Source: Lamellibrachia columna (taxonomy: Eukaryota; Annelida; Polychaeta; Sabellida; Siboglinidae). From it: a DNA stretch of 64,000 nucleotides. The position numbers and the translations under genes were made by a program. The notes under the pieces were generated by a model. That model was given only the letters and a program-made list of their open reading frames with translations. It had not been told where the DNA came from and made no database searches. Shown here one piece after another: positions 61,401-63,590 of the stretch. Position 1 is the first letter of the stretch, and every line of letters begins with the position of its first letter. The stretch spans positions 47,697,577 to 47,761,576 of the forward strand of contig OY759274.1 of the NCBI GenBank assembly GCA_963662155.1. The letters are read 5' to 3'.

Positions 61401-62043
61401 CCTCTGGACAACTACCCCCTCACATAAAAAATTTGGTGTGGACAAGTAGTTTTTCACATGAACAACTAATACAAATAATAAACGACATGCAACTATCACG
61501 CAGCAATGAAACATTATTCCAAATCTGTGACAATGATTAATTAGTATATTTAAGAGATAGATGTATACTAAATTATAACATTTATTATGGGGTAATTCAA
61601 TATTTCATTGTCATTCACATACACCCTATAACACAGGTTTAGACCCGTTCAGGTTGGACCATGGTGAGTCACAAGGTTGTGCTGTGTGATCTTTGAAGGG
61701 CACAATGTGATCTCCGAAGGGCACAATGTGATCTTTGAAGGGCACAATGCCACACTGAGTTGGAAAAGTCAAAGACAATCAGTGTTTCATCATATTTTAG
61801 TGATGGACATCCAGTGTATATAAATAATAATGACCTTTTTTTACATAGAAAGAATTATTTTTTATAAAATGTAAGTAATATGCATGAACATACATGTAAA
61901 CTGTAGCAGGGAAACTGGGACTTTACCTGCTGTGCATTCTCAATCTTCTCCTCTGTCAACTTAGAGAACTGTGGTGACAATAAGTCCAGTTGTGGCCCAG
62001 CAGTTGGTCGAGGAAGCAATGTCAAGGAATCATCAAGCGGCAA
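8151..62043 (-). CDS. COG3: COG3, conserved oligomeric Golgi complex subunit 3 (partial; 10 internal exons)
   Basis: COG3 (Sec34 family) is a lobe A subunit of the COG complex, a CATCHR-type tether on the cytosolic face of the Golgi that captures retrograde intra-Golgi vesicles. Ten minus-strand exons were found by reading the sequence: 61927-62043, 61238-61299, 59323-59488, 51923-51997, 45050-45142, 44647-44775, 15758-15876, 14127-14253, 8624-8715 and 8151-8256. They total 1086 nt, 362 codons, with no stop and all phases compatible. Segments recognisable against animal COG3 as remembered include [68 protein letters not shown] and [11 protein letters not shown]. Vertebrate COG3 is about 830 residues, so this is somewhat under half. 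The 5' exon(s) and the C-terminal exons are outside the window. The introns are swollen by tandem repeats and transposons. The family call is firm; exact exon ends rest on splice consensus and phase. Confidence 0.95.
8257..8623 (-). other. COG3: COG3 intron I/J (367 nt)
   Basis: A short AT-rich intron bounded by GTAAGT and TTGTAG. It contains no repeats or other features that I can recognise. Confidence 0.8.
8624..8715 (-). CDS. COG3: COG3 exon I
   Basis: Ninety-two nt, entering in phase 0 and leaving with GA that completes Asp with exon J. It reads [19 protein letters not shown] and on to [22 protein letters not shown] is a clear COG3 block. The acceptor is CTGTTTCAG|GTTCGAAG and the donor GA|GTAAGT. 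The acceptor and the first ~34 exon bases are tandemly copied in the upstream intron (8716-8935), so several near-identical decoy acceptors precede the real one. Confidence 0.93.
8716..8935. repeat. 43-bp minisatellite made of COG3 exon I acceptor + exon start
   Basis: Read on the minus strand, each unit carries CTGTTTCAG followed by a copy of the start of exon I (GTTCGAAGTGGTAGTGCC then TTCATGGTTCA). Four decoy acceptors precede the real one (AG at 8716-8717). A fifth, most distal copy has lost CTGTTTCAG. Copies differ at several bases, and one has GTTTGA (a stop in the exon frame). Forty-three is not a multiple of three, so use of a decoy would shift the frame. Confidence 0.93.
9062..9358 (-). 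mobile_element. tRNA-derived SINE
   Basis: The minus strand has an RNA polymerase III box A, TAGTGTAGTGG (rc of 9341-9351), that fits TRGYNNARNNG. About 30 nt on there is a box B-like GTTCAACAC (rc of 9302-9310). Between them is a tRNA-like stretch (TTAGCACATCCGCTTCCATG). A roughly 200-nt body unrelated to tRNA follows. A short TAA microsatellite lies at the outside edge (9359-9373). The family is not assigned, and no target duplication was confirmed. Confidence 0.75.
10876..11118. repeat. Near-perfect palindrome at PLE 5' end
   Basis: Arms of about 120-130 bp meet at 10999/11000 (CTTCTTCAG|CTGAAGAAG). The left arm is the reverse complement of the right arm and extends into the start of the ORF (CAAGAAACCGGATCAT appears inverted at about 10888-10902). 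Inverted terminal fragments of this kind are known from PLE insertions. Differences between arms include CTGCAAGATG versus CTGCGAGATG and a duplicated AAGCTTATATT at about 10919-10930. Confidence 0.9.
11000..11034 (+). ncRNA. Candidate hammerhead-ribozyme-like motif, PLE 5' copy
   Basis: CTGAAGA (compatible with the C-U-G-A-N-G-A core) is followed by a GACTGC/GCAGTC hairpin and then GAAAT-ATTC. PLE terminal repeats are known to encode hammerhead motifs. One unpaired A between the core and the hairpin departs from the canonical fold, and the following stem III would have to be very short (AATATT palindrome), so activity is uncertain. Confidence 0.4.
11067..13503 (+). pseudogene. PLE polyprotein: reverse transcriptase + GIY-YIG endonuclease, two disabling lesions
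   Basis: About 812 codons from ATG 11067 to the TAA after HVTHP. An N-terminal basic region is followed by the PLE-typical [10 protein letters not shown] and [10 protein letters not shown] blocks come next: [10 protein letters not shown] and PLRPMVSS (about 12090-12145), [13 protein letters not shown] (about 12294-12330, catalytic Asp), [20 protein letters not shown] (about 12484-12540) and [10 protein letters not shown] (about 12593-12622, catalytic YVDD). After LAFLDTCV comes the endonuclease: [20 protein letters not shown] (about 13183-13240) with CxxC, the YIG core and Arg, then EHLS...SEHKLNTGH, giving the CCHH pattern of PLE endonucleases. The lesions are an in-frame TAA at 11490 and a frameshift near 12618-12623. 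Few mutations suggest a recent insertion. Confidence 0.95.
13514..13548 (+). ncRNA. Candidate hammerhead-ribozyme-like motif, PLE 3' copy
   Basis: The second copy of the same motif has the same core and stem; its hairpin loop is GAGAT instead of AAGAT. Core and stem are unchanged between copies. The same reservation about the extra unpaired A applies. Confidence 0.4.
14127..14253 (-). CDS. COG3: COG3 exon H
   Basis: The exon is 127 nt: one base completing Glu, then 42 codons from [15 protein letters not shown] through RELLLGPSI to RDHCAL, leaving in phase 0. The acceptor is TTTTTTCAAG and the donor [22 protein letters not shown] and RDHCALVR are highly conserved COG3 blocks. The donor was placed before GTACGT because the following VR is encoded by exon I. 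Confidence 0.95.
14254..15757 (-). other. COG3: COG3 intron G/H (1.5 kb)
   Basis: This intron is mostly one terminal-inverted-repeat element (14371-15500). The sequence just before it (around 14334, TACAGTGGAGC) resembles a mariner/Tigger-type terminus but is too short to call. The remaining ~260 nt beside exon G have no recognisable feature. Confidence 0.75.
14371..15500. mobile_element. Non-autonomous TIR DNA transposon, ~1.13 kb
   Basis: Terminal inverted repeats of about 39 bp: TGCGACCCGCTCCACCAAAA and onward at 14371-14409, against the reverse complement of 15462-15500 (TGTGACCCACTCCACCAAAG and onward). They differ at only a handful of positions. The inside has no transposase frame. The 104-codon minus frame at 15044-15358 has no recognised domain. 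No clear target duplication was found and the superfamily is not assigned. Confidence 0.75.
15758..15876 (-). CDS. COG3: COG3 exon G
   Basis: The 119-nt exon enters in phase 0 and exits with two bases (GA) that complete Glu in exon H. It reads from [18 protein letters not shown] through [10 protein letters not shown] to TDKSP(E). [12 protein letters not shown] corresponds to DNAFTLFYVKFR of vertebrate COG3. The acceptor is TGCTGTTACAG and the donor GA|GTATGA. The open frame continues a little past the donor, but the exon G/H join restores the conserved PEYDQLL.D.HQCY run. Confidence 0.94.
16085..17098. repeat. 51-bp minisatellite, ~20 copies
   Basis: The unit contains GAACATACCAATAACAAAAT then ATTATCAACAGTACCATATT and GCATACAGA. 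Length 51 = 17 codons. One plus frame and two minus frames are stop-free throughout, giving frames of 422, 364 and 358 codons that are artefacts of the unit. Variant positions (AATATATT/AACATATT, CCAATAAC/CCAGTAAC) are scattered along the array. The right end is interrupted by the hAT insertion at 17099; a diverged unit resumes at 18045. Confidence 0.95.
17099..18044. mobile_element. hAT-type non-autonomous element, copy 1 (946 bp)
   Basis: Termini are CAGGGATGAGATTTA (17099-17113) and TAAATCTCACCCCTG (18030-18044), inverted repeats of 15 bp with one mismatch. The short CAGGG-type end is typical of hAT. CCATAC stands on both sides (17093-17098 and 18045-18050), a 6-bp apparent duplication. 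The element landed inside the 51-bp array. It has no transposase frame. Subterminal GGTCGCC/GGCTACC-rich sequences form additional inverted words. A second copy in opposite orientation is at 25096-26065. Confidence 0.85.
18148..18282. repeat. Compound tetranucleotide microsatellite
   Basis: Runs of (CTGT)n, (CTAT)n, then (GCAT)n and (ACAT)n. The open frames through it ([11 protein letters not shown]..., HTYIHTYIH) are spurious. Confidence 0.97.
18428..21030. repeat. 73/75-bp minisatellite, ~35 copies
   Basis: The unit contains TGTCACACAAGGAGAGCCAC, a CA run, CTTCCTCTCCCTACCAGCAC and TACAGTCATCCTGACAGAA. Two length classes differ by one CA. The 75-bp class keeps a minus frame open as a Cys-rich 25-residue repeat ([19 protein letters not shown]), but 73-bp units break it, so no long product exists. 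Subtypes cluster: CTGACGGAATG units form a homogeneous block at about 19740-20530, which indicates local homogenisation. Confidence 0.95.
21030..21800. repeat. Direct segmental duplication, copy 1
   Basis: This stretch, starting GCACCATTCGCTATAGCCTA, is closely similar in the same orientation to about 23812-24480. Shared landmarks are AGCGACTGGCT, ATTCTTGCCTAC, GAACACGTGTATGGACATTA and TTGCTATATAAACTAAACTC. Homology resumes at 22280-22440 versus 24655-24790 (CAGTGGTCTGTGATATGTAG). The insertions between are the arrays peculiar to each copy. Confidence 0.85.
21338..21415. repeat. 18-bp repeat, 4 copies
   Basis: The unit is AATAACCCCCCTTAACAG. It is present once, diverged, in the second duplication copy (about 24157), so it expanded after the segmental duplication. 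C-rich runs of six are evenly spaced. Confidence 0.93.
21858..22192. repeat. 28-bp minisatellite, 12 copies
   Basis: The unit contains ACATGATTGTGTAAACCAGA then CCTATAAT. It is nearly homogeneous, with single-base variants at 22027 and 22050. It is absent from the paralogous segment near 24460, so it arose after that duplication. Confidence 0.95.
22455..22532. repeat. 22-bp repeat, 3-4 copies
   Basis: The unit is built on ACCCGGTTATAGCGGTTCAT. It precedes the putative transposon N-terminus at 22754. Confidence 0.9.
22754..22819 (+). pseudogene. Possible N-terminus of a hAT/BED-type transposase, cut short
   Basis: A 21-codon frame reads [20 protein letters not shown] then stops. Basic KRKQxSI..FF-like starts are common in transposon-derived proteins of the ZMYM/ZBED type. 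The surrounding 22540-22750 stretch is GC-richer than its neighbours. Nothing downstream continues the protein, so at most it is a scrap. The call rests only on this short motif. Confidence 0.25.
23139..23835. repeat. 59-bp minisatellite, ~12 copies
   Basis: The unit contains GTATACTGGTTGCTGCACCA, TTCGCTATAGCCTAGGCCCT and AGGACTA(C/G)GTCATAGACT. Two alternating forms (GACTTGTATA and GACTAGTATA; CTAGGACTAGG and CTGGGACTACG) suggest a two-unit higher-order repeat in places. Palindromic CCTAGGCCCTAGG words are conserved. It grew at the start of duplication copy 2; a single unit-like piece begins copy 1 at 21035. Confidence 0.94.
23812..24480. repeat. Direct segmental duplication, copy 2
   Basis: Same-orientation paralogue of 21030-21800 (see that entry). 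It lacks the 28-bp array and has only one trace of the 18-bp repeat. Homology resumes at 24655-24790. Confidence 0.85.
24768..24885. repeat. 20-bp repeat, 6 copies
   Basis: The unit is TGCTTTGGGTTCATGGTCCC, with TGCTATGG variants. It expanded within the resumed segment of duplication copy 2; copy 1 has one unit (about 22403-22422). Confidence 0.94.
24908..25095. repeat. Chimeric flank of inverted hAT copy 2
   Basis: 24908-24983 duplicates an internal part of the adjacent transposon (compare 25196-25271: TTTGATGATAGAAAGTAAAT). 24984-25095 is the reverse complement of 18045-18156, the flank of copy 1, including the remnant of the 51-bp array. So the second copy arrived as part of a larger inverted duplication, not by transposition alone. 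Confidence 0.85.
25096..26065. mobile_element. hAT-type non-autonomous element, copy 2 (inverted, 970 bp)
   Basis: Starts CAGGGGTGAGATTTA and ends TAAATCTCACACCTG. It is the reverse complement of 17099-18044 along its length, with scattered substitutions, and has a longer TATATA tract at 25543-25590. Flanking octamers do not match, which fits spread by inverted duplication. There is no transposase frame. Confidence 0.88.
26231..26712. repeat. 79-bp minisatellite, 6 copies
   Basis: The unit contains AAATGGTAAACACTGTTCGG, GTCAGTGCCCATCATGGGCG and TGATCACATGGCAAAGTTAC. It includes the palindrome GCCCATCATGGGC. Copies are nearly identical (one CATCAAGG, one GGGCATG), so it is recent. Confidence 0.95.
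26930..27140. repeat. 36-bp minisatellite, 6 copies
   Basis: The unit contains AACTGAGGAGGAACCTTTAA then AATGACACCACATATT. Thirty-six bp = 12 codons, which makes the minus frames ([24 protein letters not shown]) open by chance. Copies are identical except at the edges. Confidence 0.95.
27296..27465. repeat. 85-bp tandem duplication, 2 copies
   Basis: ACAGGGTCCATATTATCTTG begins both copies, at 27296 and 27381. They are essentially identical through ACCATTGAAATATCAAT, so this is a young tandem duplication. Confidence 0.95.
27893..43883. repeat. 20-bp mega-minisatellite, ~16 kb, ~800 copies
   Basis: The unit is TACTATTGTATTGTTGTACC, with three main variable sites: TACTA(T/C)TG, ATTG(T/C)TG and GTA(C/T/A)C. 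No plus-frame stop occurs in the common unit, so three permuted frames run for up to 2927 codons ([18 protein letters not shown]); these are artefacts. Rare landmark units act as barcodes. CTTCTGAATTGTACC occurs 18 times, at about 32953, 33010, 36602, 36661, 37874, 37931, 37988, 39627 and onward to 43809. ATTGTTTATCTAC occurs at about 30103, 30300, 34535, 34735 and 35015. GATGTATCTAC lies near 33058, 36708, 38038, 39729, 40196, 42522 and 43861. Their recurrence with offsets near 4.4 and 4.9 kb shows large internal duplications. Confidence 0.98.
43995..44531. repeat. 80-bp minisatellite, ~6.5 copies
   Basis: The unit contains ACATGATACATTGTGCATCA, TTCAATGTGTACAACATTGG, GCAATAACAATAAAGTACAC and ATCAATGGCACAT. 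The first units are shorter and irregular; the later ones are identical. It ends about 115 nt from COG3 exon F. Confidence 0.95.
44647..44775 (-). CDS. COG3: COG3 exon F
   Basis: The exon is 129 nt, 43 codons, phase 0 at both ends. It reads from [20 protein letters not shown] through [12 protein letters not shown] to QQVLPTK. The K(F/Y)(R/K)xCLS(R/K)AL block is typical of COG3. The acceptor is TTACTCCCAG and the donor AAG|GTGGGT. The next intron is about 28.8 kb and contains the 16-kb 20-bp array. Confidence 0.96.
44776..45049 (-). other. COG3: COG3 intron E/F (274 nt)
   Basis: A compact AT-rich intron with GTGAGT donor and TTACTCCCAG acceptor. It is the only visible intron, with I/J, that is free of repeats. 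Confidence 0.85.
45050..45142 (-). CDS. COG3: COG3 exon E
   Basis: Ninety-three nt, 31 codons, phase 0 at both ends. It reads from KLNSQKLSV through [15 protein letters not shown] to KTN. FIPML..LD.CI.Y is a hallmark COG3 block. The acceptor is TTGTTGGCAG and the donor AAC|GTGAGT. A short 274-nt intron separates it from exon F. Confidence 0.96.
45792..46192 (+). pseudogene. BED-type zinc finger transposase fragment, frameshifted
   Basis: From ATG 45792 the frame reads [20 protein letters not shown], then YKPEWATDL and [30 protein letters not shown]: a C-x2-C...H-x4-H BED-like finger with the HGG.(N/S)D(I/V) signature. A shift near 46000-46015 moves the reading to another frame, which continues [29 protein letters not shown] and stops at 46192. 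That tail resembles C-terminal motifs of transposon proteins of this class, so the middle (catalytic domain) appears deleted. It is not a functional gene. Confidence 0.7.
46399..46441. repeat. (TA)n microsatellite
   Basis: About 21 uninterrupted TA dinucleotides, inside the BED-finger element. Confidence 0.99.
46870..47410 (+). pseudogene. C-terminal end of a LINE-type ORF2, expanded by a 34-bp array
   Basis: The plus strand encodes, with frameshifts, [60 protein letters not shown].. and at the very end [10 protein letters not shown] or [13 protein letters not shown]. This is the recognisable C-terminal tail of a non-LTR reverse-transcriptase protein common in marine invertebrates. The WRELEAQ..RVQWKG stretch has been multiplied seven times (47128-47365). 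Only the tail is present, as expected for a 5'-truncated LINE insertion. Confidence 0.8.
47128..47368. repeat. 34-bp minisatellite in LINE coding tail, 7 copies
   Basis: The unit contains AGCTGGAAGCCCAAACCCGT then GTCCAGTGGAAAGG. Thirty-four is not a multiple of three, so each frame cycles through [23 protein letters not shown] and [12 protein letters not shown]. Copies are identical. Confidence 0.95.
47444..48558. mobile_element. hAT-type element with exact 8-bp target duplication (CAGTACCT)
   Basis: The left end CAGACCTGGGTCCAATGTAC and right end GTACTCAGACTCAGGTTTG are imperfect inverted repeats rich in GTACTC words. CAGTACCT lies at 47436-47443 and again at 48559-48566, an exact 8-bp duplication as hAT transposases make. 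Length 1115 bp. There is no transposase frame (longest 69 codons, unrecognised), so it is non-autonomous. It sits just after the LINE tail. Confidence 0.88.
48672..49600. repeat. 22-bp minisatellite, ~42 copies
   Basis: The unit contains GGGAGTGCGATGAAGCCTAC plus CA. Only a few variants occur (GTCTACC four times, CTACAAGG once), so homogenisation is strong. TGA occurs in the unit, so no frame crosses it. Confidence 0.97.
49598..50058. repeat. 36-38-bp minisatellite with variable GA run, 12 copies
   Basis: The unit contains GAGAAACATGATGATGGTGT then CTCTTGACCA plus a (GA)3-5 run. Length differs by the GA count and the array abuts the 22-bp array directly (ACCAGGGAGAGAG joins them). Minus frames of 140-188 codons ([13 protein letters not shown]) are spurious. 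Confidence 0.96.
50264..50905. repeat. 37-bp minisatellite, ~17 copies
   Basis: The unit contains CCGGGAGTTTGACGAACGTT then ATCTTTGTTCCACCATG. The seed is in the unique flank 50232-50260 (GAGTTTGACGAACGTTATC). One unit lacks CAT (50299). The right flank continues GGGAGTTTGACGCTTCGATC, so the seed was part of a longer single-copy sequence. Confidence 0.96.
51676..51748. repeat. 22-bp repeat, ~3 copies
   Basis: The unit is built on AGAATTCAATACATATCCCAC. It lies about 175 nt from COG3 exon D. Confidence 0.9.
51923..51997 (-). CDS. COG3: COG3 exon D
   Basis: Seventy-five nt, 25 codons, phase 0 at both ends, running from SQLMNTAEC to [13 protein letters not shown]. The KLSFFNEL block corresponds to KLSYFNEL of vertebrate COG3. 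The acceptor is TTGCTTCAG and the donor AGT|GTGAGT. It is isolated between two large introns of about 7.3 kb (5' side) and 6.8 kb (3' side). Confidence 0.95.
52270..52337 (-). mobile_element. Possible mariner/Tigger-type terminus (fragment)
   Basis: Read on the minus strand, TACAGTGGAACCTTGTTAAT followed by CCGGACACCTGGGTCCCC resembles the CAGT(G/A)GAACCT...TAATCCGGAC ends of pogo/Tigger elements, preceded by the required TA. Only one end was found and there is no frame. Confidence 0.4.
52338..52412. repeat. Interspersed repeat with GGCGCCATAT motif
   Basis: CTTTTATTTGTATGGCGCCA then TATCCGG and CAGAGGCACTTAAA resembles the 3' part of a dispersed family whose other copy here is at 63520-63580 (CTTATATAGCG...CTCAAGGCACTTTACA). 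It is probably the end of a SINE or LINE; the family is not identified. Confidence 0.4.
52942..54005. mobile_element. hAT-type element with exact 8-bp target duplication (ATTGGCAC)
   Basis: The left end is CAGGCATGGGTTAATTTTAA and the right end AAGTTAATTCCCCCATGCCT plus G, inverted repeats with AATTAA-rich subterminal arms on both sides. ATTGGCAC is at 52934-52941 and exactly again at 54006-54013. Length 1064 bp. It has no transposase frame, so it is non-autonomous. The exact duplication marks a fairly young insertion in intron C/D. Confidence 0.92.
54922..55155. repeat. 33-bp minisatellite, 7 copies
   Basis: The unit contains TTGCTGGAGAGCAGGACCAA then CAACTTTCAAATG. Thirty-three = 11 codons, so [11 protein letters not shown] and other repeats stay open on both strands (up to 97 codons). 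One base variant (GATCAAC) is present. No coding evidence. Confidence 0.95.
55338..56912. repeat. 65-bp minisatellite, ~24 copies, with insertion-bearing units
   Basis: The unit contains GTAGCTACCAGCTGGTCCTC, ATCCCGAGGTTGTTCAACTG and CCCATGTAGCAACATGTAGT. Five copies carry an extra 24-nt segment built from a second CTACCAGCTGGTCCT preceded by CCATCGGGT, at about 55551, 55631, 55728, 56013 and 56288. CTATCAGC units sit at both ends and CTACCAGC units in the middle. The palindromes CAGCTG and ACATGT are conserved. Confidence 0.95.
56986..57085. repeat. 27-bp repeat, ~4 copies
   Basis: The unit is built on AATACATTGGGTATGACAAT plus CAATAT. Confidence 0.9.
57373..57738. repeat. 53-bp minisatellite from COG3 exon C donor, distal block (~7 copies)
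   Basis: On the minus strand each unit reads CTACTGGAGGAACAG|GTGAGT followed by intronic sequence with TGACTTGACTGACTACTGCC on the plus strand. This is the end of exon C (LLEEQ) plus its consensus donor. The last unit has CCCATTCC, which destroys the CAG of the donor. A fold-back element (57739-58997) separates this block from the proximal block. Confidence 0.94.
57739..58997. mobile_element. Fold-back transposon inserted in the 53-bp array
   Basis: The ends CATAGCTGCCAACC and AATGCTATG begin a short inverted terminus. Inside, arms of about 200 nt (58168-58376 and 58543-58778) are inverted copies: ATGCATACTGAACTAC on the left against GTAGTTCAGTATGCAT on the right, GGGCCCACCTCAATT, CGCAAGATGGCGA. 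The spacer holds a third partial copy in the right-arm orientation (58384-58490). The left half carries a BED-finger fragment. Flanks are array units on both sides, proving insertion into the minisatellite. No target duplication was found. Confidence 0.75.
57993..58235 (-). pseudogene. BED-type zinc finger fragment of a transposon
   Basis: An 80-codon minus frame reads [19 protein letters not shown], then [20 protein letters not shown], then [20 protein letters not shown] and [13 protein letters not shown] before a stop. FC.VC..D.(N)ISHGG.NDV..H..S.KH is a BED-like finger related to the 45.8-kb fossil, but the elements differ in sequence. The [10 protein letters not shown] part is present again, inverted, at 58745-58775 because it lies in the fold-back arm. 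Truncated after the finger. Confidence 0.7.
58998..59322. repeat. 53-bp minisatellite from COG3 exon C donor, proximal block (6 copies)
   Basis: It directly abuts exon C at 59323. The minus-strand unit carries TTTCTACTAGAGGAACAG|GT then GAGTGGCAATAGTC. Most copies keep CAG|GTGAGT; the copy at about 59161 has CAACTG, giving CAG|TTGAGT (broken), and the first has CACTTG, giving CAA|GTGAGT. The exon-derived portion is 15 nt (CTACTAGAGGAACAG). Confidence 0.95.
59323..59488 (-). CDS. COG3: COG3 exon C
   Basis: The exon is 166 nt: one base completing an Arg codon, then 55 codons from [13 protein letters not shown] to [22 protein letters not shown] is a strongly conserved COG3 block. The acceptor is GATACAG at 59489-59495 and the donor is a perfect CAG|GTGAGT. 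The last 15 coding bases plus the donor are the seed of the 53-bp minisatellite that starts immediately downstream in the intron. Confidence 0.95.
59632..60285. repeat. 43-bp minisatellite, ~15 copies
   Basis: The unit contains GTGAGACACTAAGAAGGGAA, ACAGTGTGGAACCGTCTGTC and ATA. GAGGCACT variants recur at about every fifth unit, a hint of a five-unit higher-order repeat. It lies in intron B/C and has no exon similarity. Confidence 0.96.
60487..60570. repeat. Two-copy tandem duplication (~41 bp)
   Basis: TTGGCTGAAGCCAAGGTTAT followed by GTGCAAC(G/A)GTGCAATAA occurs twice. It contains the palindrome TTGGCTGAAGCCAA. Confidence 0.9.
60640..61075 (+). pseudogene. Fossil hAT-family transposase piece (SCAND3/ZBED-like)
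   Basis: Translation on the plus strand, across frameshifts, gives [28 protein letters not shown] and [13 protein letters not shown]. This is the VN.IK...LN.RLF..LC.E....H..LL.HTEVRWLSRG block of domesticated and active hAT proteins, with R lost at the RWLS position. Further on, [20 protein letters not shown] fits the later ...L...F..YFPD.. block. Stops and shifts show it is dead. It lies antisense in COG3 intron B/C. Confidence 0.7.
61238..61299 (-). CDS. COG3: COG3 exon B
   Basis: This 62-nt exon enters in phase 0 and leaves with two bases (AG), which join the first base of the next exon to give Arg. It reads [20 protein letters not shown]; the FFxWF motif matches the start of the Sec34 region. 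The acceptor is a good TTTTGTGTTGTAG. The donor AG|GTCTGC is weak, so the exact 3' end is a little less certain, although it is the only one that keeps phase with exon C. Confidence 0.82.
61300..61926 (-). other. COG3: COG3 intron A/B (627 nt)
   Basis: AT-rich intron with a small 21-bp repeat cluster near 61690-61750. The 62-codon plus-strand frame at 61352-61540 has no recognisable homology and is on the wrong strand for COG3. Confidence 0.75.
61680..61750. repeat. 21-bp repeat, 3 copies
   Basis: The unit is GTGATCTTTGAAGGGCACAA plus T, with a CTCCGAAGG variant. Confidence 0.9.
61927..62043 (-). CDS. COG3: COG3 exon A (most 5' exon in window)
   Basis: The exon is 117 nt, 39 codons, phase 0 at both ends. 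It runs from [13 protein letters not shown] to EEKIENAQQ. The acceptor is TTTGCAG at 62044-62050 and the donor CAG|GTAAAG. The ENAQQ end fits the conserved (E)TAQQ-FF..WF junction of animal COG3. The LPLDDSL start resembles the short acidic-hydrophobic stretch N-terminal to the Sec34 region. Upstream exons are not visible before 64000. Confidence 0.88.
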
Positions 62044-62604
62044 CTGCAAAGTGATAAACATAACAATGATAACATTCTTATTGAACAATACAGAATTGAA
62101 ATAAACTTTAATGCAGAATAAAAGAATGAATTGTCTATAATCATGATTAAGCTGTAATAACAACAGCATGAACAGCTAATTACTGAAGAACAATGCTGAA
62201 AGTATGTTAGACTTGTCATTTAAAATTAAACAGTAATGTAGGTACATCTTGTAGTAGGCTTGCTTTGGACTGTGCATAGTAAATAATAAATTAATCATGT
62301 TGTTGACAACACAGGGGTGTCATTGTTTATCACCTGTGAAGTTGTATCATTGTATAGTGCAAATGCAGTCAGAAAGCCAAACCGTCACCTGGTTCACTGG
62401 ATATCACCTGTCTGACAGCAGCAAGGCACAAGCAAGCTATGCAGGGTAGACTGTCATATATTTTATATTAACTCATAACTGTATAGTTATTATAACTTTT
62501 ATTATCAGGAGATCGTGATGTTTGTGAAAATTAAATTAAGACATTGTTTTAGTAGTTTATGTTAATCCTTTCAATATACATAAATAACAACTACTATATT
62601 TCAA

Positions 62605-62898
62605 CAAAATGTCTCTCTAACACATGCACGCAGCTCAGCTCAGCTCAGCTCAACGCACGCATGCACTCACACACACACCAGGTCTGGAGTAATAGTAATA
62701 TGTAATGTCTCTCTAACACATGCACGCAGCTCAGCTCAGCACAGCTCAACGCACGCATGCACTCACACACACACCAGGTCTGGAGTAATAGTAATATGTA
62801 ATGTCTCTCTAACACATGCACGCAGCTCAGCTCAGCACAGCTCAACGCACGCATGCACTCACACACACACCAGGTCTGGAGTAATAGTAATATGTAAT
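62605..62898. repeat. 95-bp minisatellite, 3 copies
   Basis: Each unit contains AATGTCTCTCTAACACATGC, a CAGCTCAGCTCAGC run, GCACGCATGCACTCACACAC and GGTCTGGAGTAATAGTAATA. The minus frame (CVCECMRALSCAELSCVHVL) is spurious. Confidence 0.94.
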
Positions 62899-63517
62899 AA
62901 TTACAAATATTCATATAATAGTAACATATAGAACAGAACATGATGTAATAGTAATAGAAAGCAATGCAATAGTAATTGAGCTATTACATTTCTATTACAA
63001 CAGAATATTTAAATCACATGTCAAAATTCTATTTCATTAGGTTGTTAGGCATAAATATAAAAATGTGTATTTGTGTTGAGCAATTCTTCATGTAAGCCAC
63101 CTTCACATAGCAGAATGAAAGGAGTCTACACTTGGGATTAATGTTGGCTTCTTCCAAGTTCCAATAGCTTAACATCTGTATCAATCATTGCCATGCTGGA
63201 TGTTTTAAACAAAATCCAGCAGCTTATACCAACTTTTGGTCCAACTCTGTGTGAACATGAGTACCCATGATCACAGCTTTAATTTTGAGTTTTCAGCAAA
63301 TCAGGTTGGAATTGTAAGAAAGAGACCAACAAATCATAGATAACTTCTTGAGTAATGAGTTATTTTTGCGAACTACTCAACTATGGAATGAACACACATG
63401 TACATTTATATATTCCAAAATGTTTAATAAAAAAAATATTTCTGATGTAAAAATTTAATAGTAATAGCTTACAATGTAATAGTAATAGATTACATGCTGA
63501 AGGCAATGTATAAATAA

Positions 63518-63590
63518 ATAAATAGTTCACTTATATAGCGTCAAATCTAGTTAAAAACTACTCAAGGCACTTTACATTATAACATAATTA
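63518..63590. repeat. Interspersed repeat with ATATAGCG...AAGGCACTTTACA
   Basis: AAATAGTTCACTTATATAGC followed by ACTCAAGGCACTTTACATTA is like the copy at 52338-52412 and probably the end of a dispersed SINE/LINE family. The preceding (AAAT)n run at 63508-63520 is in keeping with a tail. Confidence 0.4.
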
